Positions 50,380 through 62,500 of a stretch of 64,000 nt of DNA are shown here, piece after piece. A model generated the notes under the pieces. It ran no database searches. It was given only the letters and a program-made list of their open reading frames with translations, and was not told the origin of the DNA. The position numbers were made by a program, and so were the translations under genes. Positions within the stretch are counted from its first letter, which is position 1, and every line of letters starts with the position of its first letter. The DNA lies in the NCBI GenBank assembly GCA_004431415.1, contig QPMI01000672.1, positions 1-64,000 on the forward strand, written 5' to 3'. This DNA is from Cyanophora paradoxa (taxonomy: Eukaryota > Glaucocystophyceae > Cyanophorales > Cyanophoraceae).

Positions 50380-53300
50380 TCACACGTCACCGAGGAGGCG
50401 GGCGCGGGAGAGGCTCTGGGAGCCGCCCTTGCGGAGGGCCCCGCCGCCTCCCCCCGAGCCGAAGGAGTCGCCGAGGGCCGCCGGCGCCTCCCCCGCCTTG
50501 GGCGTGTGCATGGAGCTGCGGGGCGGGGCCGCCGGCGCGACTCAGTGGACGGTTACCCAGGGGCTGGGAGCTTGAAGGGAGCGGGGCGGGGCGGGGCGGG
50601 GCGGGGGCGCACTCGAGGACTGCGGCCTCGAGGGAGTCGACGGAGGAGACGACGGCGGCGGCGCGCTGCTGGATGCTCCGCAGCGTCGCCGAGATCGCCC
50701 CGGGGTTCAGCCGCCCGCTCCCCGACCCCCGCCCCGCCTCCCCGACCCCCTCCCGCCCCCCCCACGCCCCGCCTCGCCCCCGCCGCCCCCGCGTCGGCGA
50801 GCGGCGCCCCGTGCGCGACGGGGAGCGGTTGGGGCGGTGGCCCGCACGCCCGCCGTCGAGCGGGGGCAGGACGGCGACGCCGTAGTAGGAGGGGGGGCGG
50901 AGGCCGGCGTGGGGGAGTGCGGGGGGCCGGCGGGGGCGGAGGGGATGGCGGGGAGCAGGCGGGCGGCCTGCCCCACGGAGGAGGAGGCCGAGCGGGCCAT
51001 GGCCGGCGGCGGGGAGCGGCGGGCGGGCCCCTGCGGCGGGCTCCCCGGCGAGGAGGCCCCCGGGGCCGCCGCGCTCGCGATCGCCACCAGCTCGTCGGTC
51101 ACGTGCCGCCCCGCCCGCGCCGCCTCCTGCGCCCTCGCCCCGTCACCCCGGCCCGGCCGGCCCCGCGCGAGAGAGCGGCGCACGGTGGCGCGGGCGTGGG
51201 CCTTGGGCGGCGTCGCGCCGTACGGCGACTCCTCCGCCAGCTGCGGGGGCGATCGGGCGGCGCCGGCGGGCGGGCGGCCGTGCTGGCGAGGCGCACCCGC
51301 GCGGCGGCCGCGCGGTCGGCGGGCGAGGGACCCGCGTACCGCGAGCGCTGCGAGCGCTGGCCCCGGTCCGACTGGCCTGCGGCGGCGCGCTCCGAGTGCC
51401 GCCCCGCGCGCGCCCGCCGCTCCCGCAGCGCCGCCGCGAGCCTGCCGGGGCCTCGGCGCGGGCGCGGCGAGCGAGGGCGGGGGGCGCACAGGCGGGCGGC
51501 GCGGGCGCGGAAGGCGGCCTGGATGCGGGCGGCGGCGTGCTCGGCGACGGCGTAGAAGCCCATGCCGGCCCGCCGCCGCGCCGTCGCCCACCCCACGCCC
51601 CGCGCCACGCTCCCCGCCAGCGCCTTGATCTCCGCCCCCGCCCGCCGCGCCAGCTCCCGCCGCCGCGCCGGCCACCCCGGCAGCAGCGCCCGCCGCTCCC
51701 GCCGCGCCCGCAGCGCCCGCGCGGCACTCTGGAGGACGGCGGCGGCGCGGTCGAGGCGGAGGCGGGCGGCGCGGGAGCGGGCCCGCCGCGCGAGGCGCCG
51801 CCGGACGGCCGCCTGCAGCAGCACAACCGCCCGCGCCCGCATCTGTGCGGCGCGGTCGGCGCGGCGGCGGCGGCGGGGAGGGCGCGGGGACGGGGCGGAC
51901 GGCGCGGCGGGCGACCTCCTCCTCCCCCCGGGCGCGCGCCTCCGCCCGCCCCTGCTCCAGCGACCGTAGCAGCTGCCGGCGAGTCAGGCGGCGCTCAAGA
52001 GGCCGCGGGGCGGGGGCCGGGGCGGGCCTGGATCTCGGAGCGGCGCTGCTGGGCGGTCTCGAGCTCGGCGGGGCGCGGGAGGACGAAGACGGGCACCGAG
52101 GCCCGCCCGACCGCGACGAGCTCTGCGCCTGCCGCCCCCTGAGCGCGGGAGGCGCAGGCCGTCGCTGCGCGCACCAGGATCCGCGCGCTCGCGCCCCCGA
52201 CGGTCTGCGCGTGCGGGATGCGCGCGAAGGCGGGGGACGGAGTGGGGGCCGGGGCGGGGGCGGTGGGGCGGCCGGGCAGGGGGTGGTGCCCCGGTGGCGG
52301 GGCGGAGGGGCGGAGGGGATGGGGGCGGCGGGCCGGGGCTCGGGCCGCGGGGCGGGGGACGGGGACGGGGCGGGGCTCGGGGCGGCGCGGGAGCGGACGG
52401 AGGATGTGGAGGCGGCCTGCTGGGCGGCGAGCTGCCGCTGGAGCAGCCGCTGGCGCTGCAGCAGCAGCCGGAAGCGCCGCGAGAGGAGCGCCCGCCACGC
52501 CGACTGACGCGGGGCGTCGGGCGGCGAGGCGGCGAGTAAAGGCGGGAGCGCTCGCCTGGATGCGGACGGCGGCGAAGGCGCGGGCCTTCTGCCGGAGGAA
52601 CGGGGGCGGGGGCGTCCTCTTGAGGCTCTGCAGGGCCCGCCGGGCGGCCCGGCGCCGCACGCAGGCCTGGATGCGCTTCGCGGCCCGCTCGAGGATCGGC
52701 TGCGAGGAGCGGGAGCGTGAGGGGCGGGAGAGGGCGCGGTGGTGCCCGGAGGGCGGCACCGCCATCTCAGCGCGGACGCGGGCCTCCTCGGCCTCCCGGC
52801 GCCCCCGCTCCGCCCGCGCCTCCTCCCGCTCCCGCACGAACGCCCTCTGCGCGGGCCGCGCCCGTCGGACGGGGGCCGGGGCGGGCGGGGCGGGGCGGGG
52901 GCGGGGCGCGGACCCGCTGGCGGAGGGCGCGGTAGGCGGCGGCGATGGCGGCGGCGGCGCGGTGCCGCCGGCGCGCCTCGCGGAAGGGCAGCATCGCCCG
53001 GTACGACCGCAGCCTCCGCCACACCTGCCCCCCCCTCGCACCCGGCCCGGTGCCGGCCGCGCGGTACGCGGCACGCGCGCACGGCCTGGATCTTGGCGGC
53101 GGCTCGGAAGGCCCGCGCCCGCGCGAAGTGGCCCCGCAGCTTGTAGCGCGTCTGGAAGAGGGCGGTGAGGGGCCGGGCCGGGGCGGGGAGGGGGCCGGGG
53201 CGCACGAAGAGGCCGCGCAGCGCCGGCGCGATGATCTTCGCCGCGCTCGAGCGCTCCGCGGCGGGGTACGGCTGCCCCCGCCGTGAGCGAGGGCCCGGCC

Positions 53301-54934
53301 GAGCCCGCACGGCGCCCGCGCACCCCCGCGATGCGCTGGTCCTTCAAGAAGTCCCACCAGACCGGCACGGGCTCGCCCGCGGGCCCCGGCACCTGCCCCG
53401 CGGGGCGCCGTGAGGGCCGGGGGCGGGCGGGGGAGGGGAGGAGGGGCGTGCGGCGATGTCGAGGGCGGGGGAGATGGCGAGGTAGCGGCTGGCGCGGGCG
53501 TAGTCCTCGTCCGTCCCCCGCAGGCCCCGCGCCACCGCAGCCCGTATCCGCACGATCTGCGCCCCGCTGTCAGCCCGGAGCGCGCGGGGCGGCGAGGACA
53601 GGCGGGCGGCGCGCCTTGCCGCGCATGGGCACGTCGGACGGGTGCTGCCGCGTCGTCACGCCCGTCTGGGGGTTCTGCGAGGGGCTCAGCGGGGGCCGGG
53701 GGCGGGCGCGCGCTCGCGGGGCCACGCGCGTGGTAGTAGGGCCCGTAGTCGTCCTCGTGCTCTGCGCGACGTCAGCGAGGGGAGGAGGGGCGGGGGTCGG
53801 GGGTGGGCGGGCCGGTCCAGGGGGCGGGGAGGCCGGCGGCGAGGGCGTCGCGGGCGAGCCAGAGGAGGTGCGGCTCGTGCTCCGGGTGCACGCCCAGGAA
53901 GCGCCCCATGTCCCGCACCTCCCGCCCCCGTCAGCGAGCCCGGGGCGAGGGCGGCGGGGCCGGCACCTCGTCGGGGGTGCACATCTTGGAGGGGGCGACC
54001 GAGGGCCCCCCGCCGCCGCCAGCGCCCCCGCTCGCCAGCGCCGCCCGCACGCCCGCCATCACCTCCTTCTTCTTCTCCCTGCCGCCCCGCGCCCCGCTCG
54101 GCGCGTCCAGGGCCGGGGCGGGCCGGGGCCGGGGCGGGCGCACTCGCGCTTGGCCTCCTCGAGCTGGCGCTGGCGCTCCTGCTTCGCGTCCCGCTTCGCC
54201 TTCAGGTCCTTGATCATCTCCCTGCGCCCCCCCCGGCGCTCGCCCGCCGCGCCGCTCGGGCGCGGGGCGGGGCCCGGAGCACAGCACCTGAAGATGCCGT
54301 CGGCGGGGTGCTCCGGCTGGCTCGTGTCCGTCTTCTCGTGGTAGTAGAAGATCTTGCCCCCCGGCGCCACGTGCTCGCTCCAGCCCTCTGCCCCCCGGCC
54401 CGCCCTCCTGTCAGGCGCCGGCGCCCCCCCGCGGGGGCACGGGGCGGACCGGGGAGCGGGGCGAGGATCGCCTGCTCCGCGACCCACACCAGCGCCGCGT
54501 CCTCGGGGTACTTGAGCCCTGGCGCGCGTTCGGGGCTCGGGGCGGCGCGAGAGCGCGCGCGGGGGGAGGAGGGGGGTACCGAGGTAGAGGCCGTACTGGG
54601 CGATCTCGGTGGCGGAGGGGGTGCCGCCATGGGGCACGCGCTTCGGGGCGGCGGCGGCGCCGCCGGAGGCCTCGCGGAGGAGGCGGAGGCCCTCGCGCTC
54701 GTCCCTTTCAAACGTGTCCTCCTCCCCCTTCACCTGCCCGCCCCGCCCCCTCAGCCGCCGCCGCTGCACGGCCCCGCCGCCCCCGCGGCGCCTGCGAGCC
54801 TTCTTCAGCATCGTCCCCATGGACTTGCGGCGGTTCGATGTGCCCCACTTGACGTCGCCCCCCGCCCCCTCCGCCGCCGTCGCCGGGACCGCCTTTCGCT
54901 TCTGCGCATCGTCGGGCCCGCCCATCGCCACCAT
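50380..54934 (-). CDS. CEP164-like WW protein with multiple IQ motifs
   Basis: The start is ATG at 54934 (MVAMGGPDDAQKRKAVP). The module EIAQYGLYLG ... AALVWVAEQAILAPLP ... EGWSEHVAPGGKIFYYHEK ... PEHPADGIF (54605-54290) matches the extended WW domain of CEP164 (LG...LxWxAxExLxAPLPxxW...YYF...HPxD). A charged helix follows (KAKRDAKQERQRQLEEAKRE), then a second module VRDMGRFLGVHPEHEPHLLW ... GLPAPW ... DDYGPYYH ... NPQTGVTTRQHPSD (53930-53620). From about 53250 to 50700 come many IQ motifs: AAKRIQACVRRRAARR, AAARIQAAFRARAARL, AVVLLQAAVRRRLARRA and AAKIQAVRA. The C-terminus is ISATLRSIQQRAAAVV plus a Gly-rich tail, with the stop at 50380-50382. Introns are short and C-rich in the sense direction. 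It probably binds calmodulin and acts at centrioles or cilia. Exact splicing is uncertain. Confidence 0.75.
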
Positions 54935-55917
54935 AGAGTGCCGACAGCGCCTTAGCTACTGCACGCCGCGCGGCAGCAGGCCCCCGAGGTCCGCACGAGG
55001 CGGGGCAGCCCGCCTGCGTAACAGATGAGCCTCCGTGACCGAGGTGCAGGGAAGGCGCGGCAGGGACGGCGGTGACCGCACTTCGCAGGACCGACAGCAG
55101 CTGCCACAGTCACGCTGGAAGCTGCTAGGCTAGCTAATCGGGCGCGGGGCGATCCTGGACGTTTGCTGCCCCTGCTGCGCCGCTGGATCGCGCTCCTTGC
55201 CGGAACCACGGTGTACTCTCTGTGCGAACGCGGCCTGCAAGACAGCGGAGGCGTGCTGTGTGCTTCCTCTTGGAAGTCGGAGGTCTTAACGATGCCCAGC
55301 TAGGATCCGCGCTCCGCCGGCAGGGAGCTATTGCATTACGGGTGCCTCCTGGCCATGCCTCTTCTCCAGCCCGGACCTCACGCCGTGCAGACCTTAATTG
55401 CTGGTCCTTGCAACCTCTGGGGGTAGTCCATATGCTGCGGCTGGGAACTCGCTTGCAATTGCAATTGACCGCGGCCGTCGTCGAGAGAGACGTCGGCAAA
55501 GCGACAGCGACGGCGAAGCGACGCGGCCGCCGCATTGTCAAGTAACGATGCCGCTGGCTTTCCGAAGTTCGCGGCGTTACGTTACAGCTATAGCTAGCTA
55601 TGTAGCGACTGCAGCGACTATAGCTAGTTATAGCTAGCCGCTGAGCTATAGCTCGTGCGCGGGAGGGGCATGCAGCTAGCTATAGCTAGCTACATGCATA
55701 TGTACAGCGCGTCGACGTCGACTGAGCGGCTTGCGCCGCATGCAACGTCGACGTCGTGCCGCAGTGCACGTGCGCGTGACTGAGTGCACATGCAGCACGA
55801 TGCGTCGTCTAACCACACAGTCGCCGACGCCGCGGCGCAGCCATGGCTACCGCCAGCAAAACCACCTCGGAGCTTACTTGGTGAGCTTCCTGTTTGGGCC
55901 GGACGGGGCGTGCGATG
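54935..55917. other. Intergenic region upstream of the WW/IQ gene
   Basis: No gene supported. A plus-strand frame 55222-55545 and the opposite 55134-55541 have no motif. The stretch 55560-55760 is dominated by AGCT, TATAGCTA, GCATGC and GTCGAC palindromes. The part just right of 54934 is the presumed promoter of the minus-strand gene; I see no TATA box. Confidence 0.5.
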
Positions 55918-55989
55918 TGCGACCGGCGGGGGTCGAACCCGCGACAGCTGGCTCATAAGACCAGCGCTCTACCTCTGAGCTACGGAAGC
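55918..55989 (-). tRNA. tRNA-Ile (UAU)-like, 72 nt
   Basis: On the minus strand: acceptor GCTTCCG, TA, D-arm GCTC-AGAGGTA-GAGC, anticodon arm CTGGT-CTTATGA-GCCAG (anticodon TAT), variable CTGTC, T-arm GCGGG-TTCGACC-CCCGC, acceptor CGGTCGC and discriminator A. The D, anticodon and T arms pair well. The acceptor has two mismatches (3:70 T-C and 4:69 T-T), so it may be degenerate or a tRNA-like copy. No CCA is encoded. It lies between the two WW genes, on the same strand. Confidence 0.7.
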
Positions 55990-56576
55990 ATACTGATTTT
56001 CGAAATTTCGGAGTCGGTACTAGTCGCTTAGCAGCCCATCCGCATGCGTGTCGATCTCGCCGAGCCCGAAAGGTTTGCCTTCACGGAGTCCGGCCCACTG
56101 CTTTCTGTGCTCGAGCTCATGATCAGGGGCTAGTGCTTAGCGCGTGTCTCGAGTGCGGCTGGCACATAGATAGCTCGAGCCGGCGCCGCGCCGCCGCAGG
56201 CTCGAGCTCCATCCTGCGCGCGGGCCCCCATATGCATCCTGCAAAATCCCACCGCTGATCCCGATCCACCGTGGCACCTGTGCTAGCGCTTGCTAACTGG
56301 TGCTGCAACCTACGGCACTGCATCCAGGCCGGAGCCTCGGAGAGGGCGCACTCCCTCGCTAGCTAGATAGCCGCTCTCGCGGTGGATGGCGGGCTGGGCC
56401 TACTCGCCGTGGTTGCATCCCACCGTACGCGTGGCACGGCGTCGCCCCTGGGCTGGCCCCGGAGCCCGTCTCTAAATCCATGCGAGGAAGCTCGCATTCC
56501 GATTTTCTCCTAACGTCCGGCCTCGCGCAAGTGGTGCGTGCCGTGGCCATCGTGGCACGGGCACCGCTGCAGGGCG
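55990..56576. other. Intergenic region between tRNA and WW gene 2
   Basis: No gene seen. It contains GC-rich sequence with CTCGAG, AGCT and CATG palindromes. It would include the 3' UTR of the neighbouring minus-strand gene, which stops at 56577. Confidence 0.5.
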
Positions 56577-59122
56577 CTACTTGGAGGTGGCCTTGGTGTT
56601 GGCGCCGCGCCAGCCGCTCTTGACGCCGAGGCGCCGCATCTCGATGCCCCGCCGCGGCGTCGCCCACGCGTCCGCCCCGCCCTCCGCCTCCCAGCGCCCG
56701 CCGTAGCCCGGCTCCTCCTCGCTCGGCCCGCCGTCGCTCCCCGGCCGCCGCGCGCTCCTCGCCCCGTTCTCCTTCCCCGCACCCTCCGCGCCCAGCACGA
56801 GGCCCGGGGGGAACCCGTGGCCGCGCCCGCCGCCGGGGGCCCCCAGGCCGCCCCCGCCGCCTCTCCTGCCCTTCTCCATCATCGCCCTGCGGGGCGCGGC
56901 GCTCAGCTCCGCGCAGCAGCCCAACCCAGCTCGGGCGGGCGGGGGGGCACCGGTCGACGAGCTCCTGGTACTCGCGGGCGAGCAGGGACGTCTTCTCGAG
57001 CAGCTCCCGCCGCACGGCCGCCTCCGTCCTGCCCGGGCGCGTCGTGCGCGCTCACCCGCCGCACCTCGGAGCGGCGGCGGGCCACGCACTCGACGCGCAC
57101 GCGCTCGCACTCGGCGGCCAGGGTCTGCCGCTCCTCCGCCCGCACCTTCTCCACCTGCCGTGCGCTTCAGCGCGGCCCGGGGCGGCCCGGGGCGGGGCGG
57201 GGAGGAGCGCCGCGGCGCGCCTCGATCTCGAGGGTGCGGCAGCGCTCCTTCAGCGCCTCCTGCAGAGCGGGGGCCGGGTGAGAGTTGCGAGGGGCTCCCG
57301 AGGTGCGGCGGGGCGGGGCGGACGAAGGCGGCGACGTAGACCTCCATCTCCTTGCCCCGCATGCGCTCCGCCTGCTGCTGCTGCTCGAAGCGTGCCCGCG
57401 CCTCGATCGCCTCCGACTCCCGCTTCAGCTGCCGCGCGTGGCCCGTCCGCTCTGCCTCCAGCTGCCCCCCCGCTGAGGCCGGCCCGGGGCGGGGCGGGGG
57501 CGCGGGGCGGGGGACCTTGGTCTCGAACTCGCCGCGCATCTTGCCGATGCGCTCCTCGTACTCGGCCTTGAGGCGCCCGATGCGCTCCTCGTACTCGGCG
57601 CGCACCGTCGCGAGGCGCGTGTTGCTCGCCTTCTCCGCCTCCGCCCGGATCGCCTCCCCCTGCTCCCGCCTCGCCTGCCCCCGCCCCGGCCTCGGCGGCG
57701 CGCCGGGGGCGCCGGGCGCCTCCCGAGGGCGCGCACCCGCTCGACGACCTCGCGGATGGCGAGCTCCGCCTTCTCCCGCGCGATCCGCGACCGCGCCTCC
57801 TCCTCGCGCCGCGCCGCGTCGGCGGCGATGAGGTACTGCGGAGGGGGTGAGGCGGGCGGCCCCGGGACAAGGCGGCGGCGGCGGCGGCGGCGGGCGCACC
57901 CCGATGGCCTCCTTCTCGCGGTCGCCCTCCACCGAGGCCTTCATCCTGCGGCCCCCGCGCGTGGGGAGGGGCGGGGCGGGCTCTCCTCGGGCTCGGGCGG
58001 GGGGCGGACCGCTTGAGGGCGGCCTCCTCGGCGTCGGCGCGGGCGCGGTCGGCCATCTTGCGCGCCTCGGCGACCGAGACGTAGCCCTCCCCCGCCGGCT
58101 GCACCAGCGCCCCGTTCGGGTCCACCCCCAGCAGGTGCGCCCTGATCTCCCGCTCGTACTTCTTCAGGAAGGTCTGCGCGGCGCCGGCGCGGCGCGGCGT
58201 CGGCGCTGGGGGCGCGGGGCGGGGCGCGGGGCGGACGACGAGGAAGCGGTAGTAGCGGTCGTGCGGGTGCTCGAAGGCCGACTTGTCCTCCAGCGCGTTG
58301 TAGTAGTACCTGCGCCCAACGCCGCGCCTCGGCCCCGCCGGCCCCGCCGCCCCCTCGGCGCGGCATCACGCACACTTGGCCTTCTTCCGTGAAGTGCTGC
58401 GACCAGCCGTCTGCGGGAGGGGCTCGCTCCGCGCCCCCGGGGAGGGGCGCGGGGCGGGGCGGCCGGCGCACCGGGCAGGGGCTCGTTGATGCCCACCTCG
58501 GCGACCCAGAGCCACCGCGTGTCCCGCTCGGGGTTCAGCCCTGCGCGCGGTGAGGCCCCGCCCACGACGAGATTCTGCGCAGGCCCACACGCCGCCCGCC
58601 CAGCGCACCTATGTAGACCCCGAAGTCCCTGGCGCGAGGATCAGTGATCCGGAGGCGGGGGCGGAGCTCCCGGCCTCACTCACCTCACGTCCTCGGACGA
58701 CGGCTTGGGGCCCAGGTTCAGGCCGTTCTTGGGCGCGCCGTCGCCCGGCAAGGGGACGGCGATGTGGGACTTGGCGGCGGCGCCCGGCTGCGGCGCGCGG
58801 GCGGCGAGGCTCAGCGGCGCCGCCGCGGCGCCGCCGCTGCGGGAGGCACCTTCTCAGCGAAGTACGCAGCAGCTATGGAGGAAGTGAGCTGCGCGCCGGG
58901 CGAGCTCGGCCTCGACTCCTTCCTCTGGGCTCCAAGCGCGCTAAGGACTGCGTCCGTGCAGCGTCTCGCGGCGGGTCCGAGATATGCCGGCAGCAGCCGC
59001 GCACCGTTCTCAGAGCCCAGAGCCTTGCCGCGCAGGGCGCCGGTGTTCCGGGCGCTCAGGATCTTCCGCTCCTCGCTCATCGAGACAGCGATCTGCTTCG
59101 ACGCCCATCCCGTGTTCTTCAT
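56577..59122 (-). CDS. CEP164-like WW protein with long coiled coil
   Basis: Start near 59122 (MKNTGWASKQIAVSMSEERK; the internal ATG of MSEERK is an alternative). The exon ends FAEK and joins GAAAKSHIAVPLPGDGAPK. The WW module follows: SSEDVRDFGVYIG / LNPERDTRWLWVAEVGINEP / ADGWSQHFTEEGQV / YYYNALEDKSAFEHPHDRYY (58700-58230). Then FLKKYEREIRAHLLGVDPNG and a long coiled coil (VAEARKMADRARADAEEAAL, AEYEERIGRLKAEYEERIG, LKRESEAIEARARFEQQQQ). The end is EMRRLGVKSGWRGANTKATS, with the stop at 56577. It shares the module and strand with the neighbouring WW/IQ gene, so the pair looks like a tandem duplication followed by divergence. A likely structural protein of centrioles or ciliary appendages, by family resemblance only. 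Confidence 0.75.
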
Positions 59123-59516
59123 CCTGGACGCCGGAAGCCAATCTTAGCTAAGCGGACGCCGCTTAGCTGCCCGCCGCCCCCGCTGCAGGAGCGAAGGCGA
59201 ATAGACTGAAGTGGCTCGTAGAGCTGCCGCCGGGGCTATGTATACGGCCGCATCGGGCGGCCCTTGCCTGGAGCTGAGCGGTGCTGATTGAGCTTACACT
59301 ATCTATCCCTTCAACCGCAACCGTGGGGTTTGTACGCCCCGCTTCAGCGTCAGGTAGCCGCTCCGATTCCTGTACCGGTCTGTCATGGACGGCACGTACC
59401 CCCGTGTTCGCGCAAAAACTTAGTGAAGTCCATCCACGAATCAGCCTGTCGTCCCGGAGAATCGCTAAAGCGTGGATTGCATTCTTGATCGATCCCGCCG
59501 GCCGGGGGCTTGAAGG
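59123..59516. promoter_or_regulatory. Bidirectional promoter interval, WW gene 2 / MSH3
   Basis: 394 bp separate the divergent starts at 59122 (minus) and 59517 (plus). It contains the paired palindromic block cttagctaagcgg / gcttagctg (59143-59170) and a less GC-rich core than the genes. The arrangement implies a shared promoter. I see no TATA box and cannot place the transcription starts. Confidence 0.5.
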
Positions 59517-62500
59517 ATGCCGCCCAAAGCGGCCGCAAAGCCCGCGACGGGCATGCTGAGCATCAGCAGCTACTTTACAAAGAAGCCAGCGGCACCGTCG
59601 GACGCGACGAAGGCACCGCAGGCGGCACCGGCGTCCGCGAGCCCAGCCAAGCCGGCGGCGTCGCTCATCTCGCCCCCGCCACCGCGGAAGGCAGAACCGT
59701 CTTCTGCAACTTCCTCTGCCACCTCGAGCGGCGCGCGCGAGCGCCCCGCGAAGACGGTAAGGCCACAGTGAATTCGAATTTGGCGCGCTCGGGGTGACCG
59801 GGTGCCTTCGATCGGCAGCTCCCGCGCACGTCGGAACCCGCGCCCGAACCAAAGCAGAAGGCGCAGCCGAAGCGCGCGAAGGCGGATGAGGACGACGAGG
59901 AGGATGACGGGATGCTGGCGCCCCGACGGAAGCGGCTCGTGAAGCGGGCGGTGGTCGACAGCGACGAGGAGGCCGATGCGGGGGAGGAGGACGTGACGCC
60001 GGCGAAGCGGCTGCGCAACGAGGAGCCGGCGGCCGGAGCGGGGAAGGCGTCGCCCGCGGACGCGGCGGTCTCGCCGGCGCGCGCCAAGGCGGACCCGATG
60101 GAGGTGGACCTGACCGCGAGCAGTGCGCGAGCGGCCGGCGCGCGCGCGCGCGAGTCTCTCGGGCCGCCGCCGACGCCGCGCAGGCCCCGAGGACGCCTCC
60201 CCCAGCGACGGCCCGGCGGGCAAGGCGAAGCGGCGGCCGGCGCGCGCCAAGGGCAAGGGCAAGGAGCCGCAGCGCGGCGGCGGCGAGTCGAGCGGCAGCG
60301 AGGACGGCGGGGAGGAGGCGAATGCGGAGGAGGGCGGGGGCGCGGCGGGCCCGTCGGGAGGGGCGGCGGAGGAGGGGCAGTTCAAGCCCGACCTCGCGAA
60401 GCGCTCTCGCTTCAAGAAGATCCTCGGGCCGGGCAAGGCCGCCGGCGCGGCGCGCGCCGCTGCGGCGGCGGAGGGCTCGGAGGGGGCGCCGCGGGCGCGC
60501 GGCGTGGCGCTGAGCGGGGAGCGCTACACCGACATCCTGGCGCGGGCGCGCGAGAAGAAGAGCGGCTACACGCCCCTCGTGCGCACGCCGGCCCGCGGGC
60601 CTGCCCCCCGCCGGCGGCCGGCGGCGCGGGCCGACGGGCGTCGCCTTGGCCGCGCAGGAGGTGCAGTGGCTGGAGGTGAAGGCGGCGCACCCGGACACGG
60701 TGCTCTTCCTCGAGTGCGGCTACAAGTTCAAGTTCCTGGACCGGGACGCGGAGGTGGCGGCGCGCGTCCTCTCGATCTTCGCCTCGCACGACAAGCACTT
60801 CAGGACGGCCAGCATCCCCGTGCACCGCCTCACCGTCCACGCCCGGCGCCTCGTCGAGGCCGGCTACAAGGTCGGCGTCATCCGCCAGATGGAGACCGCC
60901 GCCCTCAAGAAGGCCGGCGAGAACAAGTGCGGCGCCCCCTCCCGCCCCGCCCGCCCGCCCGCCCTCCCGTGACGCGCGGGGCGGGCAGGTCCGGCGTCTT
61001 CCAGCGCGAGCTCGCCGCCCTGTACACCAAGGGCACCCTCATCGGCGACGGTCCGCCGCCCGCCGCCCGCCCTCGCGTCGCCCCGCCGCGGTTGCGATGG
61101 CGGGCGGGGCAGGGCTGGACCCGCTGAGCAGCGGGAGCGGGGCGGAGGGCGGGGCGGGGCTGGCGCGCTACATCGTCTGCTGCTGCGAGGAGCGGGCCTC
61201 GACCGTGCAGAGCGCGCTCGAGGAGCAGGAGAAGGTCGTCATCTGCCTCGTCGTGCGGCCCGGGCCCGCCCCGCCCGCCCCGCCCCGCCCGCCCTCGGGG
61301 CGCCGATGCCCGCGCAGGCGGTCGACGCCGGCACGGGCGACGTCGTCTTCGACCGGTGCGGCCGGCGGGCGCGGCGCCGGCAGCCCTCCGGCCGACGCGG
61401 GGGGGGCCGGGTGCAGGTTCCAGGACGGGATGCTGCGGGGGGAGCTGGAGACGCGGCTGCGGTACCTGCAGCCGGTGGAGGTGGTGGTGCCGGAGCGGGG
61501 CCAGCTCTCCTCCCACACCGAGAAGCTCCTCCGCCTCGCCGGCGCCTTCGAGGAGGACGGCGAGCCGCCCGCCGGCGGCGTCCGCCTCGAGCGGTACCCC
61601 TCCGCCGACTTCGCGTACGCCGCCGCCGTCGAGCGCCTCTCCGCACTCTTCGCCGCGCCCCAGTGCGCCGCGCCGCGCCCCGCCCCGCCGCTCCGGGCCC
61701 GGCGCCGCCGACGGGCGGGGGCGCAGGGAGGGGCGGGAGAAGGGGAAGGGGGCGGCGCTGGAGCTGCAGGAGGCGCTGCAGATGCCGCAGGGCTGCGTGC
61801 GCTGCGTGGGCGTCCTGGCGCGCCACCTCGCCGCCTTCGGCCTCTCCGACGTCCTCCGCCTCCCCGCCTCCCCGGCGGCCGCCCCGGGGGCCGCCCCGGG
61901 GGCCCCCTTCCGCCACTTCTCCAGCCGCACCTCCATGCTCCTCTCCGCCTCCGCCCTCGCCAACCTCGAGGCCCGCCCCCGCACGCCCCCGCCCCCCGCC
62001 GGCCATGACGCCCCGCGTCCCGCAGATCCTGCGCAACTCGACGGACGGGTCGGAGCGGGGCTCGCTCGCGGCGCTGCTGGCGTCGCAGCGGGGCGGGCCG
62101 CAGACGGCGTTCGGGGCGCGGCAGCTGCGCGCGTGGGTGACGCGGCCGCTGCTGCAGCGGGGCGAGATCGTGGCGCGGCAGGAGGCGGTCCAGGAGCTCC
62201 TCGAGGGGGCCCTCGCGCCGCTCCTCGAGGCGCTGCGCAACCTGCCCGACCTCGAGCGCGGCCTCGCCCGCATCGCCTACCGCAAGATCGTCCCCTCCGA
62301 GTTCTCCACCCTCATGAACGCCTTCCTCCGGTGCCCCCGCGAGGCAGCGCCCCGCCGTGCGCGAGGGCGCATGACCGACGGGCCGGCGGCGCAGGCTGGC
62401 GCGGGCGGCGCCGGAGGGCCCGGAGCCGGCGTCGGCGCTGCTGCGGGAGTGGGCGGACGGGGAGATGCTGCGGGCGGCGGGGCGGGCGGCGGAGGAGGCG

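Noticed and set aside
50506-53413. Large plus-strand frames opposite the WW/IQ gene
   Set aside because: Very GC-rich antisense frames without motifs. The minus strand has IQ motifs, WW modules and consistent introns.
55134-55545. Overlapping 107- and 135-codon frames on opposite strands
   Set aside because: Neither has a recognisable domain, a consistent codon pattern or splice sites. They probably arise from GC-rich composition.
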